A stretch of 64,000 bases of DNA, from NCBI RefSeq assembly GCF_047496725.1, contig NC_132976.1, positions 5,416,501-5,480,500 on the forward strand, written 5' to 3'. Numbering within the stretch: position 1 is the stretch's first letter; each line of letters starts with the position of its first letter. The DNA is from Anoplolepis gracilipes (lineage: Eukaryota; Arthropoda; Insecta; Hymenoptera; Formicidae). This document shows, piece after piece, positions 49,257 to 61,439 of this stretch. The notes beneath the pieces are model-generated. The model made no database searches and had not been told where the DNA came from. It worked only from the letters and a program-made list of their open reading frames with translations. The position numbers and the translations under genes are program-made.

Positions 49257-49267
49257 ATATATATATA
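49188..49267. repeat. (CA)n-(TA)n compound microsatellite
   Basis: About 31 CA units with one TA variant near the left end, then ATACACATATATATATA. Frames through it encode Thr-His or Val-Cys repeats and are artefacts. The 183-codon frame at 48744-49295 ends in this repeat. Confidence 0.97.
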
Positions 49268-49299
49268 CGCTTCAGTATACGCACGTCGCGCATGAGAAA

Positions 49300-50260
49300 G
49301 CGTCCTTCTAACGTGCTGTGTTCAAGTTCTGCCACCGAATTCGTGATCTTTTCGCAAATGTTACCATATAATATTAATACTTTGTACAAAATATCATTTC
49401 TGCCAAACATATGTGAATATTGACATCTTTCAACGTGTATTAAAAATAACAGAGATATATACGCATGTCGAGAAAGAACTTGTATTTTATGTTGCAAAAA
49501 TAATTTTTTTTTTTTTTTTTTTTTTTTCAAGAAATAAGTATGTCATTCGTAAATCATAGATGTAATAGCGTTTGAGTGACATATTGCAGCAATCGTTTGT
49601 CAAATGTAACTTTTACAATTAATAATACAATAGTTTTACGCTAATCAATATTTACAATAACTCGTCATTTAATATTTGAAGTTAAGCTATGCATTCTGTT
49701 CCATGTCTCTACAATCAACATTTGACATGGCAGATTACTGGACTTCCTTTATGTCCGGGATAGATACGCGTTCCCTTATCTATGTTCATACCAGCCCTTC
49801 GACTTGGATACGTCTGTATGTATCTATGTATGTGCGCACGCGTGTGTGTGATACGCAACGACGTGTACGGGAAGGCAAAGTTCCGCCAGGGATAATATCG
49901 GGCCCGATAAAGGAGCATCCGCGTGTTCTCCCAAGGGACACTGCGCCAACGTGCAGGGGAAACGCCTCTGGAATACAGAGTACGGCGATGCTCACGGCCG
50001 TGACGGCGCGGAATCCGTATAGATCGTCAATGAATTCCTAAACGAGCCTCGTCGATTCGCGTGGGCGAGAAAACGAAAAATCGCGGAAACGTTTCGTGCC
50101 CGACAAACATTGTGTTGAGAAAGCTGCACCCCGTCCAACATCGTCTCGCATTGATCGCGTTCGCAACGTGCGTTTGTTCCGAGAAGGGATTAATCATTAA
50201 AATTGTACGTATTTCAGCTATTTCCAGCTATTTTTCGACTTTGAATCGGGCTTTGTAATA
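49300..50260. other. Mixed sequence, no gene seen
   Basis: A 121-codon plus-strand frame (49676-50041) overlaps two minus-strand frames in a GC-richer segment. None is recognised. Confidence 0.5.
49505..49527. repeat. Poly(T) tract, 23 bases
   Basis: Uninterrupted run of T after AATAA. Confidence 0.95.
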
Positions 50261-50762
50261 TTTATATGAAAAACAATTACAGTTAACTCTGCAGTTTTGA
50301 ATAAAAACACTGTAATTAATAAATACAGAATAATAAGTAAAAATTTTTAAATGCCGTTACATCTCCCATCAAAAGATATATTATTAAATATCTTTCTGTA
50401 ATCAGACATACAGACAGATAAAAATTTTAGGTTTAAAGGCATTTATGTAAAAAGTACCAAACTAGTAATTACAGAGTCCTTGCGTTCCAACTCACAGAAA
50501 TAATAAATCAAACAACTTTACTTATTTCCTTGAACGAAAGAAACGGTTGGAAATTATTATTTCTACCATGAATGATTGCGGTCATACGTATGATATCCCC
50601 AGAGGAACGAATGGCTGACAATAAAAATCGTCCGGCTTTTAGAGAAATGCGGTATAAAGAGAGATAGGGCAAAAATGAAAGTAAGATAATGAAATGAATG
50701 GAAAATGCAAAAATGTTACATTACAGAGATAGATAGCGGTACGAAATTTTTTAATAAAATGT

Positions 50763-50810
<48 letters not shown>

Positions 50811-51600
50811 GTAAAATATGTGGAAAATAGCGTTTTAATAAAAAAAAAAAAAAAAAAAGTTAAACTTTTTTTTTAATTACAGATCAAAACATGTATTTTA
50901 TGTATTATATTTGTTCTGTGGATTCTAAATTTCGTTGATCAACGGATTTACGAATAAAATTTACTCAAAATATTTGCCAACATCACTTTAACTTTATGCA
51001 ACTGTAATTTGCTACTATTTAATAACTTTCTGTACGTCCAGCCGAAACGCAATCAGTTGGGTACATTTAGTTTATGTAAAAATTTATGACAACTTTATCT
51101 CTTATATACCTACCACTCTATTATGTTTTCATTTATGCTATATAGACATCATATTGGAATCGATGTAATTGAAGCAGAGTAATTGGAAAATTGCACAAAT
51201 TTACAAACATTAAAAATATTTGATTAAAATACATATTTTTATTTAGCAATAAGAATGTTTCATTAGCGTTAATCATGAAAACGCAGTTTCACCGTAGATG
51301 CTATTTTCTTTATCTTTTATGCAGCCATAGTTTTGCGCGTTCTGTTCGCGCGTTCTATTTTAAATTACTTTATATATATATATATATATAAATAGTTTTA
51401 ATGCCGGCAAATTTCCCAACAACAGAAGGAGATACTGTAATTGTCGCGAATCACGACAAAAGGTACGCTCTGTACGTAAACGCAAAAACAACGTTGCGAA
51501 ATAATTCTCGCAGCTTTTTATTTCATTTTAGCATAAATCTGCCGGAACAGCCGTAACTGCGCGAATATTATCATTAGTTACTCCTATTCAGCTTTGTTAA
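50261..51600. other. AT-rich desert
   Basis: Contains a GA array (50765-50809), an A run near 50840, a TA run at 51370-51391, and no gene. Confidence 0.6.
50765..50809. repeat. (GA)n microsatellite
   Basis: About 22 uninterrupted AG units. Confidence 0.97.
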
Positions 51601-53880
51601 GCTCGTTTACACGCGTGCAGCATTCGGAAAGAGGAGACGCGTTCACTTACGCGCAACAGCTCAATTAGAAATATTTAATGGGTGCATGTGAAAATTTACC
51701 TCGCTGTTTCGCCGCTTCGTCGTTTCATCATCGAGCGAGAACAACTATCGATTATCGATCTCGCATCGAGAAATCGCTTCGCGAATCGACAAATAGCAAA
51801 CTCCGATGGAGACTGCAAAATTTAATTCCAACGATAAACGCTTCGTTCCTATACTCTACTAATGCACCTACAACCGTGTAAATACAACTTATGTTCGTAA
51901 CGCTATCGCGCGCATTATTGACGATATTACAATTAATTACGATCTTGTGCCTGGTGTAGTCGGTAATATCATTTTGCAATTTAGCCGCTATTAATTATAA
52001 CTTCATTAATGCCATATCGCACACGCGCGCGAGAGAGGTGATTGATACAATTATAATCGTTCAATTAGTCGGTACGCGTACATATCGCGAGAGCCTAACC
52101 CCCTCCCTTCGTCCCTTTTATCGCCCGCGATATCGCACTTAACAACGATGGATACCGATGGATGGAGTTTGGTTTCGCCCGCCGCGATAACGGAGTTTTA
52201 CTCATTCCGACTTCTAATGAGAATGTAACATTGCAATTAAAACTTTTTACGTTCTTACGAGGTAACGGAGCACGGCTGGCGAACCTAACCGGTGCTGTGC
52301 TCTTCGTTTTTGACTTTGCAACATCGCCGCGATTTTCGAGCTTTCATCCGCATTGCTTTATTATTATTTTTTTTTTTTCTCCCTCCCTCATCCCAACCGC
52401 TCTTTGCGCCTCGTAGATATATTAACCGCCTGTGTTCTTCCCGCTGTATTATGCAAAGTGGAATTACTCAAGTTCTGTAACTCTTCAAGATGTAAATAAC
52501 CACCTCTGAAAATTCAATCTTCAACCGAGCTCACGTTCTGCGGAGGGACTTGGTTCCCGCGGTGCAAAACGCGCTCGCCTCCACCGAGGTACAAACTGGC
52601 AGAAATTAGAGAACGTTTAACCTATTAGATGAGAGCAAGGCGAGCTGAGTCAGCGAATCGGCGCTCAGTTATACACGTTGCAGCTTTTCCTCGACATATA
52701 ATACACGGTTTTTATGCGAGATTCGATTCTCGCACAATTCAATGTCAATATTATATGAAAGGATTACTTATTCTCAATTATAATTTTGAAATCATTTTTG
52801 AATCAATTTTTACACAATAATTAATTATGATAAACGGCGCGATATTTCAACATGATCAATATGTTTAAAAAATAATATTTCTATATTGTTAAATAAAAAA
52901 GATAAAGAAACAATAATTTTGAAAATGATGTAGTTTTTAGATGTTTATGTTAAAAAAAGTGAGAGTTGAAACACAGTAGATTAAATTGTGGCGAATCAAA
53001 GCAAGTTAATGAAAAATTACCGAGCCAGGTATCGATTCGATTTCTTCAATTGTGATGTCCGGTGCCGCGAGCTGTCGTAACAGTATTGGAATACAATAAG
53101 CTACCTTGTAACATCGTTATAAGAATCCGTAGAGAAATATACGGTGAGCTTTGCTTACAGCACGAGCAGACAGACGGTCGGGTCCGTCATGCGATTCTTA
53201 CGATAATTTTGCGCTGACATGCAAGCCCATCCGATGCCGGCTTTGTACCGGCGGCTTGGCGGTTGTTTACGTGACGGCAACAAACTGCAATTGTCACGAA
53301 GATATGATCATTCTTACCCCGCCACTCTCTTCCGTACCTGAGGCGTACTTCATTTCAAGTGCCAGACGTTTCCTCATTTGCGTTAAACGGCTCTGTCTCC
53401 CCGTTCAGTAATTTTTCGAGAATTTTACGAATGAATGAATATTCATATAATATTCGATCGATATTCAATCACATTGATGATATTTTTCTAAAGGTTTTAT
53501 GATACCATTTAATATCCTGTTTAAATAATTACCCTCAATATCGTGAAAATATGAGATAAAAAATTGCAGAATTTAAATATGTAAAAAACAATGAAATCTG
53601 TTTTCATGAATAAATAAAAGATGGAAATTACACGTTAAAGATGTTACGGTATTTCTCCGTTATTAAATTTTTTAGTATTAACTTTGCAAACTTTGTAGAA
53701 TAATTATCGTATGCGATAATCTTAAAACAGCTAAAGTTTAAAACGAAAAATTTAATAAAAATAGGAGAATTCTCGCAAGAGGCTTAATTTTTATTTCTCT
53801 AGTTTTATCCCGAAATCTTATATTATTGAAAGATCAAATATATTATACATATATTAAACAATTTTTATATAAAGAATATA
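51601..53880. other. Mixed sequence, AT-rich at both internal gaps
   Basis: CpG-rich around 51640-52730 and 53030-53400, AT-rich elsewhere. Frames of 62-86 codons are unrecognised. Confidence 0.5.
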
Positions 53881-54221
53881 AATGTGCAGCAATCAATTTT
53901 TGTCCATCTGAACATTTGGACACGACAAACGTGAAATATCGAACGAAATGTAGTACTGCAATGCCGATACACACATACACACATACACCCATCCACCCAC
54001 ACACATACACATACATAGCTAACGCTCGTCCACCTCTGAAATTTCGGTTGCCTCGTCGATTACAAATAATCAATAATGGACATTTCATAAACCGTTCCAC
54101 TTCGCGTAGAGGGATCCGCGCGCAAAAGAGAAAGAGAGAAAAAAGCGCGATTCATCAATACGAACGATGATTTTTTTACACGGCGTGAAGTCATGGACCG
54201 ATACAACGAAGATGGAAAGAA

Positions 54222-54340
54222 GTGGAGTGGAGTAGAGTGGAGAGGAGAGGAGAGGAGAGGAGAGGAGAGGAGAGGAGAGGAGAGGAGAGGAGAGGAGAGG
54301 AGAGGAGAGGAGAGGAGAGAAGAAGAGAGGAGAGGAGATG
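54222..54340. repeat. (AGAGG)n pentanucleotide array
   Basis: About 20 units of AGAGG with variant units (AGTGG at the left, AGAAG near the right). The edges carry the diverged units and the centre is pure, the usual pattern of an array expanding from within. Confidence 0.97.
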
Positions 54341-54344
54341 AGAG

Positions 54345-55190
54345 AGGGAGCTTCCTATCGAATTGTTTCTCGTTTCATTGCCTTCGGTGGCGTGGAACAA
54401 CGGGTCAACAGAAATGTTCGACCTGCCGGCTTTGAGCGCCCATGATGGGCGCGCGGAGAGAGACGGCGATACCGAACGAGGTGGCGGTACTTCAACCCTT
54501 TAACTCTGCGCAATTTTCCGCCGTTGTGTATCTTTCTGTGGCCTGTATTTTTATCGCGATCCCAAAAACAAATTCCGTAGGTGCATGACCTTTGATATCA
54601 GATGCAAATGAAAGCTGCGGGAGAACCGAACGGCGCAACGCGGCGCGGCGACCCAATTCGCCGGATATTGCGGCGGAAGTGGTGGATTAGTAATCGACGA
54701 AAAGATGAAGATTGATCGTCGTGATTTTTGCGAGAAGTCATCGAGAAAAGAGAGGCGTACATTGAATACGCTTTTTAGAGACAGAGAGATTTACAATTCC
54801 CCGTTAAAAAATATCTCTACGTCGTTAATTAATCAAAAGACGAATAAAGAAGATAAATTAAGCCTTCTCTAAGCAAATTTACGTCGAGGGAGAGTTGATT
54901 TTCTGGATTTTTTCTGCCAAATTAAAAGAGCTTATGCGATATATTTTAATCTGAGTCAGGTGGCGCGCCGAGCAATCATGCCGGAAGAAATCGCACGAAC
55001 ATTTCGCTACTTAGACAATTGCTTCGACCCACTTTACTTCTCCGTGGAATGATGCGATTAGATTAATAGCACAGATATATGAACAGGATATTGTGAGATT
55101 AGGATCGAGATTACGAATTTTCGCGAAACCGCGTGCAAGATAATCGTCTAGGAGTGAGCTGCGCGATAAGTGCTTATATACGTGCATTAG
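54345..55190. other. CpG-rich to mixed sequence
   Basis: No open frame of interest and no repeat structure is visible. Confidence 0.5.
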
Positions 55191-55197
55191 AAGATGA

Positions 55198-56460
55198 TTA
55201 CTTACTACTTTTCTCTATTATTACTTTCGAAATAACTGCGCTCCTATCATGCTCCGAAAAGACATTCTTAAAATATACATAATTGTGGAATAAATTGTGC
55301 CTAATGGCTCTCGTCATTTCGCTCGCACATTCAAGTCCGTCGTCAAATGAACCAATTTCCAGCTCAACGATCGCATTAATAACGGCTGTACACAGCAATT
55401 TCGACGAATCACAGGGCGCTGATAATGATAACGAGAAGCTAACGATCGTTGGACAAGTCCCAACATTCTGATCGTTCAATAAAGATCTAATAAATATCTT
55501 GCGCTTGATAAATGACGGCGAGGTAGCTCGCGACGCGGTTCGCCGCGCATTTATCAGCCCGTTGGCTAATGCATCTTCGAAAGGGCGTAATGCGCAGAGC
55601 GTGCAATCGTAATTGAGATCCTCGGGAAAATCTCTCCGACCTATTTGCGGGCGCGCGCAAGATCGGCCAAGTTTGTAATCGAGTTCGCGAACAGTCGGAT
55701 TAATAACCGGGCGATGATGTCGCGAGCACGCCAAGAATCGGGTCGTCGCGCGCGCCCGAAAATTGACAATGAAAACTTTCGGCGAGCCACTAAAAGCGCG
55801 CGGTTCGCCGTTCGCCGTTCGCCGTCCGTCGTCCGTGCCGTCTCCGTCGGCCGTGATAATAGCGCGCACCCGGATAATGGCCCGATAAATATGCTAATTT
55901 CAGAGGGCAATTTTTCCGGCTGGGCTTTTACCGTTTCGCGAAAACAAATTCCTGGCCGCGCGCGGCCGATTGTTTTCGCGGAAAATTATTTCGCCAGACT
56001 CTATCGGTATAGAGAAGAACATATATATTCTCGCTTTTACGGTCAATTTAAAATCGCAATTACGCGAGAATTCCGACGATTAGATTGACGGCTGAAGAGT
56101 ACGAGCGAACTGATAATGGAAACTTCTACGACGTTGTCGAATATTTTCAAAGACGCACCCGGGATATTATCGTCGCCTGCGAAACGGAGAATGTCCTGAG
56201 TCCTGATTTCGATAGCGATTATGGCGCGAAACTACTTGCTGGCGTATAATTACCGTCGTATTGTATCGGGGTAAGGGAGGGCTATTGAGGAGCGCTCGAT
56301 GCTATTCACCTCGCTTCCTCCGCAACGTCGGGAAGAGCGTGCCTCGATTGCAATTTCACGCAGATTGCATACCAATTCAAATTTGCATCACACTACTTTC
56401 GCTCCGTTTAATTATATGTATAGAAATGCAATACAAGACATCTTTCGTATGATCTACTAG
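55198..56460. other. CpG-rich block with the longest open frame
   Basis: A 223-codon minus-strand frame spans 55198-55869 and a 147-codon plus-strand frame spans 55645-56088. The two overlap antisense. Translations have no domain, signal peptide or membrane segment, and part of each runs through a heptamer repeat (GCCGTTC units, 55801-55846). I consider both chance frames in stop-poor DNA. Confidence 0.5.
55801..55846. repeat. (GCCGTTC)n heptamer repeat, degenerate
   Basis: Two or three clear GCCGTTC units pass into GCCGTCC and GTCGTCC variants. Confidence 0.8.
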
Positions 56461-57300
56461 ATATCCTTATTTTTTTTTTTCTTAATTTCTATTTCCATAT
56501 ATAAAGTTATATTATTATTTCTTATACATTTATATATTATTATATTATTTAATCAAACCTTTTATTTAAATGTTTTTGCTACCGTTTTTATTTAAATATT
56601 CCTCGATTAATTACTTTCTGATTGATCTTTCTTAATCTTTGATAGTAAATATTTCTGTGTTTAATTAAATAAGATTTTTTAAAAAATCTTCTTAAAATGA
56701 TAATAATTATCTTTCTTAGTTTGCCCTCTCGAATATTGACCTGTCGTTGAAAAAAAATAGTGATACGTTCAAAATAGCAATATATTTTGATTTTTTGAAA
56801 TAAATATTTAATTCATAGAAACGAGACACAATCAAATGAAAATTTATAACTTAGAATTATTCAGAGAAATATTAAAATATTCGAAATAAGAATATGATAA
56901 TGTAAAAATAATTCTTCTTCGTGTATCTTCTCGTCTACATATCGCGTCGAAAATCATGAAATATTCATTTTTGGGAATTTCGAATTTCGACCAAAATACA
57001 CGTCTCCACAATGAAAATGATGTTCTCTTATTTCAGGTTCAGGTGATAATACACTTATAAGAAAATGAAATAAATAAAAGAGCCTTAACGAACGGATGTT
57101 TAACTAAAAATCCGTCCAATTCGATTTTGCTCGTTACCGAAATATTTCATCTTGAAATATTCTTATACTTGATACTAGATATATATTCAAAATATCGTAT
57201 TTACATGCGTGTCTTCTGCATTTATGTCATCTTGGCCATTGAACGTGTCAAGAAAATGTGTAGCGACATGTGTGTGAAGCATGTTACTGCTATGTAGCAC
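56461..57300. other. AT-rich desert
   Basis: No gene, repeat array or structure is visible. Confidence 0.6.
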
Positions 57301-58320
57301 GATGAACGTTATATATCGATCGGTCTTATCCTTTGCACCGGTATGTAATAATATTTGTTATCGCGACTGCGGTTGCGGCAACGGTACTATCGCGTTTCAG
57401 TGAAGTACTTGGCGACTATCAGGTACTATGTGCGCAGCATAAAGGCCTTAGAATATCGCACTGCTTTGAAATGTACTTTTTCCACGCGTTATCTCGTCTG
57501 CGGAGATCAGCTGTTAAAGGGAGTACCCGCTGGCGATACTTTTCGTTCTTTGCTTCTTCAGTAATCTAACTGAGCACAACGGCACAGAAATCTTTAAACC
57601 TTTGCAAAAAATTTTTTTCTTTACACAAAGAGACTCTCGTATATTCAGCGTGCAATTACTCCTTTTTTTTATTAAAAGAAAACAAATTTCTCTAAAGCGG
57701 TCCAAAAATAGAGTAGAAAGAATATATTTCACATTTTAATAGATTGAAATCTCTTCATAACAGTAATGTATATAAGTACAGTAATATTAAATACAGTAAT
57801 AACATAGAGAAAAGGAGAAAACCAGAAATAATAACGGTGCAAATAAATCTTGATATTGAATATCATAACAAGACGACAAGATTACATGATTAGAAATAAC
57901 ATATATTTGAAGAAATCATGATATATAAAGTATGCAATATACTAAATTAAACGAATTAATCAGCGGAATTTTGTAGTAATTTTAAAAGCAAAAGAAACAT
58001 TAATAAATACTCTAAATAATACTATGCACATAATAAATACTCTGCTTAAATATGCTCTGTAACTAATAAAAAAATTCAATTTATCTGCACCAAAAATATT
58101 CACAATGTAAACCACGGAATATAAATATTTAAATACCGAGTTTTTAATAACGAGAGAAACGAAGATGTGCTAAGAAAACATATATTATATGATAAAATAT
58201 ACTTGAGAAAATTTTGTTAGATAAGACAACCGATAAGAACAAAGAAAAATTATAAGATAACCAAGATAAAAAAATGTTCCATTCTCACGGGAGACAAAAT
58301 TACGGTAGAGATTCGCGTCG
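57301..58320. other. Short CpG-rich patch, then AT-rich sequence
   Basis: 57330-57570 is of moderate composition with two overlapping plus-strand frames of 69-78 codons, unrecognised. From 57700 the sequence is AT-rich, with a 15-base palindrome TGATATTGAATATCA at 57851-57865. Confidence 0.5.
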
Positions 58321-58323
58321 ATG

Positions 58324-58330
<7 letters not shown>

Positions 58331-58359
<29 letters not shown>
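58331..58359. repeat. (TA)n microsatellite
   Basis: About 14 alternating AT units. Confidence 0.95.
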
Positions 58360-58362
<3 letters not shown>

Positions 58363-58539
58363 CATAGGTATACAGCGGCATCGTGCTTCACTGTCGCGCA
58401 TCTCGTTTCCGCGATAATGTTATTAACGCTCAAGCAAATTAGTCCTTTGTAGCGGTTTCCGTGATTGCTCTCTGTCTCCGAGAGAGAAATGTGCGAGAGA
58501 GCGCGCGAAAAGGAGGATGGTTGAAATGGGGGAGATCGG

Positions 58540-59009
58540 TACAGAGCCTCGAGAGGCCGATTTCCCGCGAGTTACATTAAGTTTGCTCTAAACAAGAAAA
58601 TCAAGCTAAGACAAAAAAGAGTCGGCGGATTAACGATGCAAGGGAATTAACGCGTAGACATGCAGCCGTGGAATTTATACCGCGCTCGTGAATAACTCGC
58701 GCGTTTAATGGTCGAAGCTTTACATACAACCCGCGCGTGAGTTAATTAATCCGGGTCTTAAACAACGACTGACATCACGGAGAGGTGATTACGATTTATC
58801 GCACAGCATCTGTTACGCGGTAGTTACCTTTAGAGAGACTCTCGCCAGAGAATCTGTAACGTCAGTTGTATTTTAAAAATATTTATAAAATATAAGAATT
58901 TATTCTGAAGAGTAATTGACATTAAATACTGTCAATCTCTGATTCATTGTTAATGACAGTGAGTATAATTACGGCTTGTTATCAAACGATCAATAATTAG
59001 CAGTTACTA

Positions 59010-59041
<32 letters not shown>

Positions 59042-59400
59042 CTATGTGTGTTACACTTATGAATAACACACAAAGGTGTCACGGATCGATAAACGCTTGT
59101 GCAACAGGGAAAATGGTGAATAATCGCGATTATAAGCGCCGGTAGTCAACTGTTTACAACAAGCCCGCGATTAACCCCTTAGCTAGCTAGTTTAAGCTGG
59201 CGGGAGGGTGCTGTCCCTTCTTAATTAACTGCTATTAATTGTTCAGACCACGCCGTGCGCGCCAACGCAATTGGGTTAAGTGTCACGATTGTCTTACACC
59301 ACCGCGGTTTAATAACAACGCTTAATTCGTGCGCACCATTAGCTTCCCACTAAATCGGCCGCTCACATATATTCGTGAACGTTTTTACATCCGCACGATA
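58540..59400. promoter_or_regulatory. Possible regulatory region rich in homeobox cores
   Basis: Clusters TTAATTAAT (58742 area), TTAATTAACT and TATTAATTG (59221-59242), AGGTGATTACG (near 58785) and the 8-base palindrome ACCGCGGT (59301-59308, which with the following T reads AACCGCGGT in reverse, close to Runx-type sites). No open frame of note occurs across it. The call rests on motif density only; a GT array (59013-59041) sits in the middle. Confidence 0.25.
59013..59041. repeat. (GT)n microsatellite
   Basis: About 14 uninterrupted GT units followed by TCTATGTGTG. Confidence 0.96.
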
Positions 59401-59449
59401 AATCATTCTTTCGGAAAGTTGCGCGAGTCGGCCTTAATTTAGATATCTT

Positions 59450-60600
59450 CGTTTCCGTTAAAATATGAGATAAAGCCAGCTACGTTTTACTGAGTGTCCT
59501 ACATTTACTGTCTCTTTTATGTATTAAAATAGAATATCAAAGATACATTTATTAATTAAAAAATGACAGTTGCTTAGTGAATCCTATTTCTGGATAAAGC
59601 TATATATTTAAACGTACATACCCAGATTCATTTGGATTTTTGAATACTTGAATTTTATGAAATGTTGATCAAGTTATAATTTCCATTATTATTCAGAGAT
59701 AATGTTAAAAATTGAAGAATTGCAAAGAGAAAAAATATGTTATTAAATGTTTAAACAAGAAAAGAATAATTTTAGATTTGGTTTGGAACATACAAGGACA
59801 TGAAAAAAAAATGATAAAATTATAGCAGAGTTCGAATAATCGCGTGCCGATAATCATGGTATATAATAATTCATTTAAGAATTTATGGCAATATTGTAGA
59901 TATTACGTAACTTTTATAATTGCGCGAAAAGTATGGCGCGGAAACGGCCACTGGCAAACAACGAGGCATTCCTTGCCGTCGCAATAGAAAGCTTATCGAC
60001 ATTTACAGCGCACTTTAAGTCGCTCGTAAATCTCTTTTATACCGGAAAAATTATTAGCCGTGCAACGACGTTATTATCGACGACGATGTTTCGTTTCCAC
60101 GTACAAAAAAACATAGTAAATGCCCGTTTCTTATTTCATCTTCGTCCCTTAATATCATTTATTAATATGTCAAACTTATCGAGAGCCTAATCAACAATTA
60201 AACGCACTGTGAATTTATATAAAATTTAAAACACGACATTGTATTTCTAGTCCGCGTACTATAACACATTTGACTGAATATTTTTCGAAAGAATATTCAG
60301 TCTTGTATAACGTACAAACAAAAGATCTGCCGACCTTCCATCATTCATATCGTTTACATAATAATGTTACTCTTAAAAGTTGAAATTTTCTATATGCAAT
60401 ATTTTATAAATTCTTCTCTCTCTCTCTCTTTCTCTCTCTTTCCGCTTACACGATGCCTTTTCTTGTTCACAAGCATTTAGGAAAATTAAATAGACATCGC
60501 CAAATAAATGAACAGTGAACATAGAAAGGATGAAAGGAGAAGGAAAAGAATGAGGAGATCGAAGAGAAAACGAAATGAAGAGCTAAATCCTTTCACAGTC
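59450..60600. other. AT-rich stretch
   Basis: Contains the 31-base palindrome at 60272-60302 and a CT run at about 60414-60440. An 85-codon frame at 59933-60190 is unrecognised. Confidence 0.55.
60272..60302. repeat. 31-base near-perfect palindrome
   Basis: GACTGAATATT and AATATTCAGTC flank TTTCGAAAG, which is itself nearly self-complementary. Reverse complementation changes only one base pair position on each side of the centre. Confidence 0.85.
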
Positions 60601-61140
60601 TGTCTAAAGAAAAATTAATAATCCACCGTCGAGTCGAGCGGACAAAGTCCGAGCTGAATCTGTGCCAACTACCAGCGGTGGCATCGCAGCAAGATTCATC
60701 AGTTAGAATGCATGGACGGCAAAGGCGTCTCCCCGTGGATTTACAGAAAAAACCATTTCAATTATAAGTCCGTGATCAAAAAGGTGGGGAAAGCCGGGAA
60801 AGAAGGAAGGCATATTTGCCCCGATAAATTCGCTTTTAGACGGGAACGAAGCTCGAAAGCGAAAATGATGTCAAAGGGCAACGCAATTAGCGGCGCTGCA
60901 CTTTGATTACATGAATATTAATTTCGCGAGCGCGCGTATCGACTTTGTGCGTGTTTTTTTTTCCTCATCCCGGAGCGCGAGCAAATATATTTTTCCGCGG
61001 CGCACGGCGATATCGATAACAATAATTGTGAAAGATACCGGTATACATCGGGGCGTTGATCCTATGCGTTTATCAGCCGCGCACGTTTTTATTAAAAATT
61101 ATCAACACCGTAAATTAATTTTTACGTAAACAGATTAATC
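60601..61140. other. Mixed CpG-rich sequence
   Basis: Short frames only; nothing recognised. Confidence 0.5.
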
Positions 61141-61155
61141 TCCCTAACTGCCAGA

Positions 61156-61157
<2 letters not shown>

Positions 61158-61207
<50 letters not shown>
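61158..61207. repeat. (TA)n microsatellite, 50 bases
   Basis: About 25 alternating AT units, the longest TA array in the window. Confidence 0.97.
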
Positions 61208-61209
<2 letters not shown>

Positions 61210-61409
61210 GATCCCGTCACGTATCGAGCAATCTAGCGACCTTATCGCAAACGATATATAATAGCCGACGCCTTCTGGTATCATTAATTTAACTAAATAA
61301 AAAAAATGTAGTATAAACTCTGAGATATTTTTTCAGTGAAATTTTCGCATAGACACACGTTTGTTGCATTTATTTGCGAAATAAAAACAAGGGTATAAAA
61401 AAAATAGAT

Positions 61410-61434
61410 AAAAAAAAAAAAAAAAAAAAAAAAA
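61410..61434. repeat. Poly(A) tract, 25 bases
   Basis: Uninterrupted A run following ATAGAT. Confidence 0.95.
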
Positions 61435-61439
61435 GAAAT

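Noticed and set aside
48744..49295. 183-codon plus-strand frame
   Set aside because: Its end is a Thr-His run from the CA microsatellite and the rest has no recognisable motif.
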